A stretch of DNA of 64,000 nucleotides from assembly GCA_004298045.1 (NCBI GenBank), contig SCRM01000019.1, positions 203,195-267,194 on the forward strand. The letters run 5' to 3'. The notes below the pieces were generated by a model. It did no database searches. It was not told the origin of the DNA and was given only the letters and a program-made list of their open reading frames with translations. Positions within the stretch are counted from its first letter, which is position 1. Each line of letters begins with the position of its first letter. This DNA is from Rhodanobacter sp. (GTDB taxonomy: Bacteria; Pseudomonadota; Gammaproteobacteria; Xanthomonadales; Rhodanobacteraceae). The position numbers and the translations under genes were made by a program. This document shows positions 28,755-37,216 of the stretch, piece after piece.

Positions 28755-30472
28755 GCGCCGACGATTCCCGGATTGCCGGTTTCGCCGATCAGGCGCGGCT
28801 GTTCCAGCGTGGGCGGGGCCAGCGTGCGATGCGCGGCCAGGTACTGCTCGACGACCTCCCACACCGGTGCGCCACCCGGGTCGCTCACGACGGGCGCCCA
28901 GCCCGCCACCTTGTACTTCTTGCCGGCATCCATCGGCACGCCGGCCAGGCGCATGTCGCTGATGCGCTGGCCACTGGCCGCGCCGGGCGTGCAGGCGTAG
29001 CTCATCCCGCCCACGCGCACCATGTCGCCGCCCTGCTGGTAGTACGGATCGGGGTTGAACAGGTTGTCGCAGACATCCTCGAGGACAGCCTTGAGCTCGG
29101 CGCCGGTGTACTCGTTGACGGTCGCGGTCGGATAGGTGATGGCGGTCTGGTCGAGCAGGCATTCGCGCGTGATCGACTCGCCCGGCAGCAGCGTGGTGCC
29201 CCAGCGGAAGCCGGGCGACAACGCGATCTGCGCCCCTTTCACGTCGCGCAGGGCATCAAGGATGACCTGGTCGAAGCTGCCGTTGAAATTGCCGCGGCGG
29301 TACAGCAGCCCCTCGCTCACCGCGAGTTGCTCTTCCAGCTTGGCGCGGTAGGGCGCGCGGTGGCGATCGATCAGCGACTGCATCGCCGGGTCGGGTTCCA
29401 GCAGGTTCGCGAACACCGGCAGCAGGCGGTAGTGGTAGCCGCGCACCTTGCCGCCTCGCACGTCGAAATCCAGCACGCCGAGGAACTTGCCGTTGCTGCC
29501 GGCGTTGGTCACCAGCGTCTGCCCGCCGGCGTTCTTCACCGCCACCGGTCGCGGCACGCCGTCGTGGGTGTGACCACCGAGGATCGCGTCGAGCCCCTGC
29601 ACCTTCGAGGCGAGCTTCAGGTCGACGTCCATGCCGTTGTGCGACAGCAGCACCACCACGACCGCACCGGCCTTGCGCACCTTGTCGATCGTGCGCTGCA
29701 GGCGGTCGTCCTGGATGCCGAAGGTCAGGCCATCGACGAAGCGGCCGGGGTGCGCGATCGGCACGTACGGGAACGCCTGGCCGATGACGGCGACGCTGAC
29801 GCCGTTCACTTCGCGCAGGCTGTAGTCCGCAAACACCGGATCGCCGAAATCCGCAGTGCGGATGTTCTGCGCAAGAAACTCGAGCTTGCCCTTGAACGGC
29901 CCGTTGACGACCTCGCGCACCCGGTCGGCGCCGTAGGTGAACTCCCAGTGCCCGGTCATGATGTCGACGCCGAGCGCGAGCTGGGCGTCGACCATGTCCT
30001 GGCCGCGACTCCACAGCGCGAGCCCGGTGCCCTGCCAGGTGTCGCCGCCATCCAGCAGCAGCGAACCGGGGCGCTCGGCGCGCAGGCGCTTCACCAGCGT
30101 CGCGAGATGGGCGAACCCGCCCAGCTTTCCGTAGCGCCTGGCCGCGGCAACGAAATCGACGCAACTGAGGGCATGCGCCTCGGGCGTGTTGGCCGCGATG
30201 CCGTAGTACTTGAGAAAGTGCTCGCCCACGAGGTGGGGCGGCCGGCCGCGCGCCGCGCCGACACCGATGTTTTGCGAGGGCTCCCGGAAATACACCGGCT
30301 GCAACTGCGCGTGAGTATCGGTGAAATGCAGCAGCCCGACGTTGCCGTATCTGGGCACGTCGTACAGCGACTTGGCGTCGCGGTCGGCCGCAAACGCCAA
30401 CTTGCCGAGCGGCATACCGGCCACGGACGCCGCCGCCAGCACGCGCAGGAACTCACGCCGGGACAGGTTCAT
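28751..30472 (-). CDS. soxB: SoxB, SoxYZ sulfate thiohydrolase
   Basis: Releases sulfate from cysteine-S-sulfonate on SoxY in the periplasm. The 573 residues start with a Tat signal (SRREFLRVLAAAS). Metal-site motifs of the 5'-nucleotidase fold are visible: HFTDTHAQ, LLDGGDTWQGTG, TGHWEFTYG and GGHTHDG. The length is normal for SoxB. It lies 7 bases after soxZ. Confidence 0.95.
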   Translation of the reverse strand: MNLSRREFLRVLAAASVAGMPLGKLAFAADRDAKSLYDVPRYGNVGLLHFTDTHAQLQPVYFREPSQNIGVGAARGRPPHLVGEHFLKYYGIAANTPEAHALSCVDFVAAARRYGKLGGFAHLATLVKRLRAERPGSLLLDGGDTWQGTGLALWSRGQDMVDAQLALGVDIMTGHWEFTYGADRVREVVNGPFKGKLEFLAQNIRTADFGDPVFADYSLREVNGVSVAVIGQAFPYVPIAHPGRFVDGLTFGIQDDRLQRTIDKVRKAGAVVVVLLSHNGMDVDLKLASKVQGLDAILGGHTHDGVPRPVAVKNAGGQTLVTNAGSNGKFLGVLDFDVRGGKVRGYHYRLLPVFANLLEPDPAMQSLIDRHRAPYRAKLEEQLAVSEGLLYRRGNFNGSFDQVILDALRDVKGAQIALSPGFRWGTTLLPGESITRECLLDQTAITYPTATVNEYTGAELKAVLEDVCDNLFNPDPYYQQGGDMVRVGGMSYACTPGAASGQRISDMRLAGVPMDAGKKYKVAGWAPVVSDPGGAPVWEVVEQYLAAHRTLAPPTLEQPRLIGETGNPGIVGA

Positions 30473-30479
30473 CGCGCGC

Positions 30480-30800
30480 TCAACCCACGGCAGCTTCGTC
30501 GGTGCGGGTCTCGCCGGCCGAGTCGTTCCAGGTGACGGTGATCTTGTCGCCCGACTTGCCGCCCTTGAACCGCAGCGTGAGGAACGGGTTCTTGGAAACC
30601 GCCGGGCCCCAGTCGCCGGTCATCACCGTGCGACCGTTGCAGGCGACCGTGACGGTCTTGATGTAATGCGGCGTCGTGGCGAGCTTCAGCTTGCCCGCGG
30701 CATCGGTGGTGAGGCCGGTCGCCTCGGGGTGCGACATCAGCATTTTCACTTCCACCACATCGCCGTTGACGGTGGCGCGAATCTTGGTCGGATCTGGCAT
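30480..30800 (-). CDS. soxZ: SoxZ, sulfur-carrier partner
   Basis: Immunoglobulin-fold partner of SoxY, 106 residues, no signal peptide (exported with SoxY). Typical segments are MLMSHPEATG, PHYIKTVTVACNGR and SKNPFLTLRFKGGKSGDKI. GAGGA precedes the start. It lies 28 bases after soxY. Confidence 0.95.
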   Translation of the reverse strand: MPDPTKIRATVNGDVVEVKMLMSHPEATGLTTDAAGKLKLATTPHYIKTVTVACNGRTVMTGDWGPAVSKNPFLTLRFKGGKSGDKITVTWNDSAGETRTDEAAVG

Positions 30801-30828
30801 GACGCATGTCCTCGTGAATGGGTCGTTC

Positions 30829-31323
30829 TCAACCGCCGCAGCCGCCGAGCGTCACCTTGACCAGGCGCTCGGCGTAGAAGAAGCCCTGGTCGGTCTGCAC
30901 CAGTGCCGTGACCTTGGCGGTCTGTGCCAGCTTCATGCGCAGCGACACGTAGGGTTCGGTGCCATCCGGGATGTGGAACGCCGCGGTCAGTGCATTGGGA
31001 TTCGTCGCGCAGGCAATCGCGATCAGCTTGGTGTTCGGCAGGTTGCTCTGCACCTCGACCGGCACCACCGCGCCGTTCTCCGCGATGTCGGGAGCGGTGA
31101 AGTCGATGTCCTTGGACAACTGCGCCTGCGTGCCACCCAGTGCCTTCACCAGCTCGTCGATGGTGTGCGCCTCGAACTCCTTGCGGTTGTCGCCCGGCGC
31201 GAGCGCATGCAGCACGTCGTCCGCGGCCCATGCCCGGGTCGGTATCCAGCCGCTGCCAACCAGCAGCGCCAAAGCGCTGCCGCCGCCTGCCAGTTTCAGA
31301 AACTCCCGCCTGTTCGATTTCAT
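30829..31323 (-). CDS. soxY: SoxY, sulfur-carrier protein
   Basis: Carries sulfur intermediates on a C-terminal cysteine. The product is 164 residues with a Tat signal (NRREFLKLAGGGS). It ends VKVTLGGCGG, the swinging-arm motif whose Cys binds the substrate. The product of soxZ, immediately downstream, completes the heterodimer. An 11-bp hairpin lies just upstream (31355-31381). Confidence 0.96.
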   Translation of the reverse strand: MKSNRREFLKLAGGGSALALLVGSGWIPTRAWAADDVLHALAPGDNRKEFEAHTIDELVKALGGTQAQLSKDIDFTAPDIAENGAVVPVEVQSNLPNTKLIAIACATNPNALTAAFHIPDGTEPYVSLRMKLAQTAKVTALVQTDQGFFYAERLVKVTLGGCGG

Positions 31324-31354
31324 TGCAACGCCCTCGGCTGATGGTTGGCTCTAC

Positions 31355-31381
31355 CCGCACGCATGCCTGTCATGCGTGCGG
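31355..31381 (-). promoter_or_regulatory. Intercistronic hairpin between soxD and soxY
   Basis: Perfect 11-bp arms CCGCACGCATG/CATGCGTGCGG with a 5-base loop, filling most of the 59-base gap between the soxD stop and the soxY start. There is no T-run. It could protect the downstream message, attenuate transcription or mark a processing site. Confidence 0.5.
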
Positions 31382-31382
31382 T

Positions 31383-32375
31383 CTACTTTTCCGGCGAGCC
31401 GGCCAGAACCCACTGGATGATTGCGGTGAGTTCCGCGTCGCTCGGCCCCGCCTGCGGCGGCATCGGGATGCTGCCCCACACCCCCGATCCCCCCGCGCGC
31501 ACCTTCTTGAACAGGCGCTGTTCCGCGCCTGCATCCCCCTTGTACTTGGCGGCCACGCTGTGGAACGCCGGCCCCACGATCTTCTGGTCGATGCCGTGAC
31601 ACGCGGCGCACCCGAACTGTTCGGTCAGCGCCCGCGGCGTCGGCGCGGCCGCCGCATGTGCGGTGGCTTCATCGGCGGGCGGCGCGGCTTCATTCATGCT
31701 GGCGAGGCCGCGGAAGTTGTCGCGGATGTCGCCATACATCGAGGCGACGAAGCCCTCCGGGATCGAACCGGTGATCTTCACCTCCTTGGCGCAATCGTGC
31801 ATGCAGGTGGTGTTGTGCGTGTCCGATTTGCCGTGCACGTGCATCAGGCCCGGGAACTCGTAGAAGCCGTCGCGGTTCGGCATCTTCACCTTGGGCAACG
31901 TCTCGCGATTGGCGACGAAATTGCCCGGCACGATGTCGCTGAGGTTGAGCACGTATGCCGCGGCCGCGTACACCTCGTCGGCAGTCAGCGACTTCGAGTG
32001 CGGAAACGGCATTGCCCGGTTGATGTAGTCGAACAGCGTGGTCGCGTAGTTGAGGCGGCTGCCGACGGTGCTGAGCGGCGCGGCGGTCTTGAGCGAACCC
32101 ACGCCGCCGGCGAGCACCATGTACTTGTTGCTGTCGCCGAACGTGCCGTGGCACATCGCGCAATTGGCGTCGAAGACCTTCTCGCCCTGCGCGACCGAAC
32201 CCTGGCCGGGCGGCAGCCCCTGCCCGTCGGGACGCACGTCGATGTTCCAGCCGGCGATCTGCTGCGGCGTGGCCGCGGTGCCCAGGCCGTACTTCGACGC
32301 GCTGGCCGCATACGCGAGGGTCGCCACGCCAAGCCCCGCGATGCCGGCGATGGCGAGCAACCTAGACTTGGACAT
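31383..32375 (-). CDS. soxD: SoxD, diheme cytochrome subunit of sulfane dehydrogenase
   Basis: Electron-accepting partner of SoxC, 330 residues with a signal peptide. Heme sites are CAMCHG and CAACHG. SoxD-specific text includes YGLGTAATPQQIAGW, the NIDVRPDGQGLPPGQGSV segment and YINRAMPFPHSKSLT. The start MSKSRLLAIAG at 32375 overlaps the soxC stop by 14 bases and has AAGG upstream; a second ATG at 32396 is in frame. I considered SoxX and SoxA for this gene, but the sequence does not fit them. Confidence 0.92.
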   Translation of the reverse strand: MSKSRLLAIAGIAGLGVATLAYAASASKYGLGTAATPQQIAGWNIDVRPDGQGLPPGQGSVAQGEKVFDANCAMCHGTFGDSNKYMVLAGGVGSLKTAAPLSTVGSRLNYATTLFDYINRAMPFPHSKSLTADEVYAAAAYVLNLSDIVPGNFVANRETLPKVKMPNRDGFYEFPGLMHVHGKSDTHNTTCMHDCAKEVKITGSIPEGFVASMYGDIRDNFRGLASMNEAAPPADEATAHAAAAPTPRALTEQFGCAACHGIDQKIVGPAFHSVAAKYKGDAGAEQRLFKKVRAGGSGVWGSIPMPPQAGPSDAELTAIIQWVLAGSPEK

Positions 32376-33702
32376 TGTGCACCTTGCCTTCGGCATCGAC
32401 CTGCCAGGTCTGGATGCCGTTGTTGTGGTACGGCGAGTGGGTGCCTCGCACTTCGCGCAGTTGCGCCATGCTCGGCTGCACGTAGCCGGTCTCGTCGACG
32501 CAGCGGCTCTGCAGCAGGGCCGGGCTGCCGTCCCAGTGCCAGTCGGCGCGGAAGCGCGTGAGGGCCTTGGTCAGCACCGGGCCCTGCAGCTCCGCCGTGC
32601 GCCAGTTGCGGCCGCCGTCGGTGGAGACGTCGACGCGCTTGATCCGGCCGCGCCCCGACCAGGCGAGGCCGCGGATCTGGTAGTACCCGCCCTTGTCCAG
32701 CAACTGCTGTTCGCCCGAGGGCGAGGTGATGACCGACTTGGCCTCCTGGATCCAGGTGTACTGGCGTGTGCGGCCATCGGGCATCAGGTCGCTGTACTGC
32801 AACGATTCCTCGCGCGTGTTCCACGGCTGGTCGCCGACCTTGATCCGGCGCAGCCACTTCACGTTGGAGACACCCTGCACGCCCGGCACCAGCAGCCGCA
32901 CCGGATAGCCCTGTTCGCGCCGCAGCATCTCGCCGTTCTGGCCGTACGCCACCAGCACGTCGTCCAGTGCGAATTCGATCGGGATGGTGCGCGTGAGGCC
33001 CGAGCCGTCCGCACCCTCGGCAAGGATGAATTTCGCCCGCTTGCGGTCGAAACCGACGTCGTCCAGCAGGGTCGACAACGGCACGCCGGTCCACTCCGAG
33101 CAGCTCAGCATGCCATGCGTATACTGCACGGTCGGTACCGCCGGGGTCGCCCAATTCATCCCGGTGTTCGCGCCGCATTCAATGAAGTGGATCCGCGAGA
33201 CCGAGGGAAATCGCAGCAGGTCCTCCATCGTGTAGATCTTGGCCTCGCGCACCAGCCCGTGGACCATCAGGCGGTGGTCGTAGGGATTGATGTCGGCGCG
33301 GCCGTTGTGATTGCGCTCGAAGTGCAGGCCGTTGGGCGTGATGATGCCGAACTGGTTCTGCAGCGGCGAGAAGGCTACCGAGGACTGCGTGGTCGTGGTC
33401 AGGCCCGGGCTGGAGCGCCGGATGTTGGTGCGCTCGAACGGCGAAGGCACGCCATACGGGTCGGCGCCGACCGGTTTGCCCAGATCCTGCGACCACGGCG
33501 GCACGTTGGGCGGCAGGTTCTTCGGATCGGGCACGTACTCGCCGGCATGCGCCAGCGTCGGCAGCACCGCCGCCGCGGCCGCCGTCGCACCCAGGCCGAG
33601 GCCGATACGACGCAGCACCTCGCGCCGCGAACGACCTTCCGTCGACAGGAAATTCTCCCGCGCCTCGATCAGGCGTCCTGGCCGGGTTTCATGCGCACTC
33701 AT
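32362..33702 (-). CDS. soxC: SoxC, molybdoprotein subunit of sulfane dehydrogenase
   Basis: Sulfite-oxidase-family enzyme that oxidises the outer sulfane sulfur on SoxY. The product is 446 residues with a Tat signal (SRREVLRRIGLG). The molybdenum-ligating Cys lies in FIECGANTGMNW. Other family stretches are GLVREAKIYTMEDLLRFP, YPVRLLVPGVQGVSNVKWL and the dimerisation domain with DVSTDGGRNW. It needs Mo-MPT, made by the neighbouring moa/moe genes. The start at 33702 has CGGAG upstream. Confidence 0.94.
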   Translation of the reverse strand: MSAHETRPGRLIEARENFLSTEGRSRREVLRRIGLGLGATAAAAAVLPTLAHAGEYVPDPKNLPPNVPPWSQDLGKPVGADPYGVPSPFERTNIRRSSPGLTTTTQSSVAFSPLQNQFGIITPNGLHFERNHNGRADINPYDHRLMVHGLVREAKIYTMEDLLRFPSVSRIHFIECGANTGMNWATPAVPTVQYTHGMLSCSEWTGVPLSTLLDDVGFDRKRAKFILAEGADGSGLTRTIPIEFALDDVLVAYGQNGEMLRREQGYPVRLLVPGVQGVSNVKWLRRIKVGDQPWNTREESLQYSDLMPDGRTRQYTWIQEAKSVITSPSGEQQLLDKGGYYQIRGLAWSGRGRIKRVDVSTDGGRNWRTAELQGPVLTKALTRFRADWHWDGSPALLQSRCVDETGYVQPSMAQLREVRGTHSPYHNNGIQTWQVDAEGKVHNVQV

Positions 33703-33744
33703 CGACGGCTCCGTGGTTGCACGCTGCAATATCGGCAGCCCCGC

Positions 33745-34719
33745 TCACTGCAAACCCACGACCGGCCGCTTTTCGGTGGTCCACTCGTACATCGACCCGT
33801 CGTACACGGCGACACCGGGGTTCTGCATGATTTCGTGCAGCACGAACCACGCGCCCGAGGCGAGATGACCGGTGTTGCAGTAGGTGATCGTCGGCTTGTG
33901 CGAGTTGACGCCCAGATGCTTGAACACGGTCGCGTAGTCGGCGCGGCTGAGGAAACGCATGCTGCCGTCGCGCTTCACCGCGCGCACCTCCGGCGGAAAG
34001 TCCTCGGCCCCTTTGATGTGGCCCGCGGCCAGCACGATCGGCTTGCGCTCCAGCCCGATGTAGAACGGCAACGGCCGCGCATCGACCAGTTGCCGGCCCT
34101 GCGCGGCGGCCTTGGCGACGTCGGTGCTGTCGGCGAACAGCTTGCGGTTCTCGGCCTTCGCGACCCAGTTGCCGGCAGCGGGTTTGGCAGCGTCGGTGCT
34201 GACCGGATATCCCGCTGCGAGCCACGCCGCGGTGCCGCCATCGAGGATCGCCAGGTTGTTGTCGCCATACACCTTCATCGACCAGTACACCCGCGCCGCC
34301 ATGTCGAGGTCACCCGCGGAGGTGCCATCGGAAACGATCACGGTCGGCCGTCCATCCTGCACGCCGACGCTGCGCATCAGGGCCTGGAAATCCGCCTGGG
34401 TCGGCAGCATCCACTTGATCTCGCGCCCATCGATCATGCGCGACGTGCGCACCTTGGCGAAATCGAGCAGCAACGCGCCGGGAACATGTCCGCCAAAACC
34501 GGCAAGCGTCTTCTTGCCGCTCTCGGTCGTGAACGTCGGTGCCTTGGTGAACGACGCCGTATCCTCGCGCACATCGAGCACATTCACCTCGGCTTGATGC
34601 TGCTGCAGCCACGCCGGCGTCACCAGCGGGCCGGGTACTACGACGCCCGAACCGAACGCCATGCCCGACACCAGCGCTGCGGCGATGGCCAACAGCGCAC
34701 TGGCAAAGAAACGCTTCAT
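33745..34719 (-). CDS. Periplasmic tandem-rhodanese sulfurtransferase
   Basis: Two rhodanese domains after a signal peptide (MKRFFASALLAIAAALVSG), 324 residues. The first domain (VNVLDVREDT, HVPGALLLDF) lacks a clear catalytic Cys. The second has the active loop YCNTGHLAS. It probably moves sulfane sulfur between small thiols or thiosulfate and protein carriers such as DsrE or SoxY. AGGAGA precedes the start. It is co-directional with the sox genes, 42 bases upstream of soxC. Confidence 0.85.
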   Translation of the reverse strand: MKRFFASALLAIAAALVSGMAFGSGVVVPGPLVTPAWLQQHQAEVNVLDVREDTASFTKAPTFTTESGKKTLAGFGGHVPGALLLDFAKVRTSRMIDGREIKWMLPTQADFQALMRSVGVQDGRPTVIVSDGTSAGDLDMAARVYWSMKVYGDNNLAILDGGTAAWLAAGYPVSTDAAKPAAGNWVAKAENRKLFADSTDVAKAAAQGRQLVDARPLPFYIGLERKPIVLAAGHIKGAEDFPPEVRAVKRDGSMRFLSRADYATVFKHLGVNSHKPTITYCNTGHLASGAWFVLHEIMQNPGVAVYDGSMYEWTTEKRPVVGLQ

Positions 34720-34741
34720 GTCATTCTCCTGGTAAACGCCT

Positions 34742-35407
34742 TCACGGCGACGCGGCATCGATCGCCGCCACCTGATCAGTCAGTGAAACCCTGCAGCAAC
34801 TCAATACGTACACGTGGCGATCGTCGAGCACGCCTTCGCCGCCACGCGCAGCGACCCGCTGGTCGCGGCGCGCCAGCAGCAGGCGGATCTGCGGCGCAAA
34901 CAGCACCAGCAGGTCGTGCAGCCAGCGCTCGAGCGGCGCCGCCGCCGCGGGTTGCGCCGCCACGATCTGCGCGAACTTTCGCCCCATGGCGGGCGCACTC
35001 CGCCACGCTTCGCCGGTCACCCAGCGATTGGTAGTGAACAGGCGCACGGGCAGTCCGCGCGCGTCGACACCGATGCCGACCAGATGCACGAAGTCCGGCG
35101 CGGACCGGGCGCGTCCGCGCGGCAGGCGCACGAACACGTGGAAGTGCCCATGCTCCCCACGCGCACCGCGGCCGTGCGAGTGGTAGTAGAAGAACCATCC
35201 GCCCGGACGCGTTGCCTGTCCGTCGTCCGCAGCGTAGTGCTGCCATGCCTGCGGAACCCCGGAACCCAACGCATCGCCGAGCGGGGTAACGCCGCGCGCC
35301 ACGCAATCGTCCAACAAACGGATCAGGTCGCGCGCGGTGCGCCGCGTGGAGTGCAGGTGGTGGACACCCCCAGCCAGCAGCCCGCGTTGCAGCACCGAGC
35401 GCGACAC
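34742..35407 (-). CDS. DUF6969-like protein
   Basis: Uncharacterised family. Recognised from GEHGHFHVFVRL followed by HLVGIGVDARGLPVRLFTTNRWVTGE, with the His-rich HSHGRGARGEHGHFH core that could bind metal. The start is uncertain: the frame is open to 35575 but would then overlap the lipoprotein gene, so I suggest the GTG at 35407 (221 residues). It ends 22 bases before the rhodanese start. Members of this family that I recall sit near YeeE-type transporters, as here; function unknown. Confidence 0.6.
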   Translation of the reverse strand: MSRSVLQRGLLAGGVHHLHSTRRTARDLIRLLDDCVARGVTPLGDALGSGVPQAWQHYAADDGQATRPGGWFFYYHSHGRGARGEHGHFHVFVRLPRGRARSAPDFVHLVGIGVDARGLPVRLFTTNRWVTGEAWRSAPAMGRKFAQIVAAQPAAAAPLERWLHDLLVLFAPQIRLLLARRDQRVAARGGEGVLDDRHVYVLSCCRVSLTDQVAAIDAASP

Positions 35408-35451
35408 CCGCAGGTGCGCGCGATCAACGCCGACGCTGGCTGCCCTGGGCT

Positions 35452-35736
35452 TCAACCGGCGTGCCCCTGCGGCGCGCACGGGCTGGCCATCTTTGCCTTC
35501 TGCGGCGCACAGGGGCTGGCTGCCGCCTTCGGCGCACACGGGTTGGCCGCTGCCTTGGCCCCCTTCGGTGCGCACGGATTGGCCGCTGCGGGACTTGCCG
35601 CAGTGGCGCTGCCGGCAGCCGCGGCTTGCGGCGCGGTGGCAGTCGGCGACGTCGGACTGCCGCAGGCGCTCAGGCCGCCCAGCGACAGCAGGGCCACGGA
35701 CAACGCGGCAGTCAGCGGTACGGATTTCTGTTTCAT
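35452..35736 (-). CDS. Small lipoprotein with Cys-Ala-Pro repeats
   Basis: The product is 94 residues. A lipoprotein signal peptide ends in the lipobox LSAC, and the mature part is low-complexity with four CAP[KQ] units (NPCAPKG, NPCAPKA, SPCAPQK, SPCAPQG). Apart from the lipid-modified Cys, these are its only cysteines, spaced about 10-16 residues apart. Such repeats could bind metal or carry persulfides; no function is known to me. GAGGAG lies upstream. It sits between the YeeE pair and the DUF6969-like gene. Confidence 0.72.
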   Translation of the reverse strand: MKQKSVPLTAALSVALLSLGGLSACGSPTSPTATAPQAAAAGSATAASPAAANPCAPKGAKAAANPCAPKAAASPCAPQKAKMASPCAPQGHAG

Positions 35737-35752
35737 GTCGGACTCCTCGGGT

Positions 35753-36331
35753 TCAATCCGCGCAACTGATCTGGTTGGAGGTGGCGATGCGACGGCTCAG
35801 CCAGCCCACCAGCACGGCGCCGCCCACCAGCAACGCCAGCACCAGCCAGTCGGGGATGTGCAGCAGCTCGCCGACGGTCTGGGCCTGCGGGCCCGGCGCC
35901 GCGGTGAGGAACGGCTCGATGTTGCCGAACACGCCGGCGAACATCACGACGCCGATCACCAGGCCCACGAAAAACACGATGCCGTCGATGCGTCCCGCGG
36001 TCGCGCCCACCACCGAGGTGCCGGGGCAGTAGCCGCCCACCGCCATGCCGGCGCCGATCAGCGCGCCGCCCAGCAGCGTCGCCCACACGAAGGTGGTCGG
36101 CACGAACAGGTCGGACCACTTCACCAGCCCGAACAACTGCATCAGGTACAGGCCGCCGGCGGCGACGATGATCGCGGTGAACATCACGTTGAACACGGTC
36201 CAGTCCTTGAGGCGCAACTGCGCGCTCAGGCGGCAACCGTTGCCGAGCCCCCCGCGCTGCAGCACGAACCCGAACAGGACACCGAACACGATCCCCGAGA
36301 GCGGGGTCGTCCATCCCAATGGAAAGGTCAT
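35753..36331 (-). CDS. YeeE/YedE transporter, second half
   Basis: Inner-membrane sulfur-compound channel of the COG2391 type, 192 residues with about five transmembrane helices. The family half-motifs QRGGLGNGCRLSAQL and GGYCPGTSVVGATAG are present, the latter with the pore cysteine seen in thiosulfate transporters. The ATG at 36331 has GGAGG at 8 bases; the ATG two codons earlier is too close to it. It overlaps the first half by 4 bases. In sox clusters such pairs are sometimes called SoxT. Confidence 0.85.
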   Translation of the reverse strand: MTFPLGWTTPLSGIVFGVLFGFVLQRGGLGNGCRLSAQLRLKDWTVFNVMFTAIIVAAGGLYLMQLFGLVKWSDLFVPTTFVWATLLGGALIGAGMAVGGYCPGTSVVGATAGRIDGIVFFVGLVIGVVMFAGVFGNIEPFLTAAPGPQAQTVGELLHIPDWLVLALLVGGAVLVGWLSRRIATSNQISCAD

Positions 36332-36849
36332 TGCCATAGCCTCCGCGTGGCCATCCCGACGATGATTCCGGTCAGGAAAAAGCCGATCAGGAATACGAAG
36401 CCGGCCGTCGCCAGCACCGCCCCGCCCGACAGGCCGAGACCACTGGTGCACCCGGCCGATACGCGCGCGCCAAAGCCCGACAGGATGCCGCCGCCCAGCG
36501 CAAGAGCGAGGCGCCCCAGCGTGCGTGCACGCGGCGGCCCCTCGACGCGCAGGCGCAGGCGGCCCGACCACCAAGCGGCAAGCAGCGCGCCGATGCCCAT
36601 GCCGATCACTTCCCACACGATCCAGGAGTTCAGCGGATTGTTGCCACCCGCCACCATCGGGCCCAGATAGCCATTGACCGTGGTGGCCGCCGGCGCGATG
36701 GCTTTGGATGCGGCCGCCGCCAGATCGGTCGGTGCACCGGAGGCGCCGAGGCCGTGGCCGGTCGCCAAAAACGTCACCATCAACACCAGGCCGAGCGCCA
36801 CGCCGGCAACGTGCGCTTTCCAGATCGGCCGCGTCTTCATCAACAGCAT
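36328..36849 (-). CDS. YeeE/YedE transporter, first half
   Basis: Partner half-transporter, 173 residues with about four transmembrane helices and the motif SAGCTSGLGLSGGA holding the conserved cysteine. Together with the following gene it should form one complete thiosulfate or sulfur-anion carrier. The start is at 36849, with AGAGG 9 bases upstream; a second ATG at 36840 is possible. A CsoR-type operator lies 28 bases upstream of the start. Confidence 0.85.
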   Translation of the reverse strand: MLLMKTRPIWKAHVAGVALGLVLMVTFLATGHGLGASGAPTDLAAAASKAIAPAATTVNGYLGPMVAGGNNPLNSWIVWEVIGMGIGALLAAWWSGRLRLRVEGPPRARTLGRLALALGGGILSGFGARVSAGCTSGLGLSGGAVLATAGFVFLIGFFLTGIIVGMATRRLWQ

Positions 36850-36876
36850 CGTGATGTACCTCTCCTCGAACTGCAG

Positions 36877-36892
36877 ATACCCGGTACGGTAT
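36877..36892. promoter_or_regulatory. CsoR/CstR-type operator ahead of the yeeE-sox run
   Basis: ATACCCGGTACGGTAT: arms ATACCC and cGGTAT (one mismatch) around GGTA, in the same 6-4-6 format as the other two sites. It lies in the 367-base divergent gap between the yeeE half-gene (minus) and the flavoprotein gene (plus), which otherwise shows no gene. It could control either or both directions. Confidence 0.6.
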
Positions 36893-37216
36893 CGATGCTG
36901 AACGCTAATCTCGTCGCGTTGCGGAATGCACGCTGTGGTGCAACACGACCGTGAATCTCGCGGTTCCGTCACGTGCGGCCGGCTCATGCGGAGGCGTCCC
37001 CGGGAATCCGCACGCGCAGCCTTCACGCACTGCCGGACACCATCCGTACCACACGGCGTATGGTATGCGCCGTTGCCGGTGCGTCCGGCAACCGACACCA
37101 GCAGGGGAGCTCCACCATTACCGACGGCGCGACGCCAGCACACGCCTTTTGCGGCTGAGAATTACCGGGCGATACGGCACGCAGCCGTCGGTTCGCATCC
37201 CATGAGGAGACCAGGC

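Noticed and set aside
31383..32375. Possible SoxA or SoxX cytochrome
   Set aside because: The WNIDVRPDGQGLPPG and YINRAMPF stretches and the position after soxC identify SoxD; no SoxA-type heme/Cys ligand arrangement is seen.
36926..37216. N-terminal extension of the FccB-like gene
   Set aside because: The Tat signal begins at 37217 behind a good GAGGAG site; the upstream codons are not protein-like.
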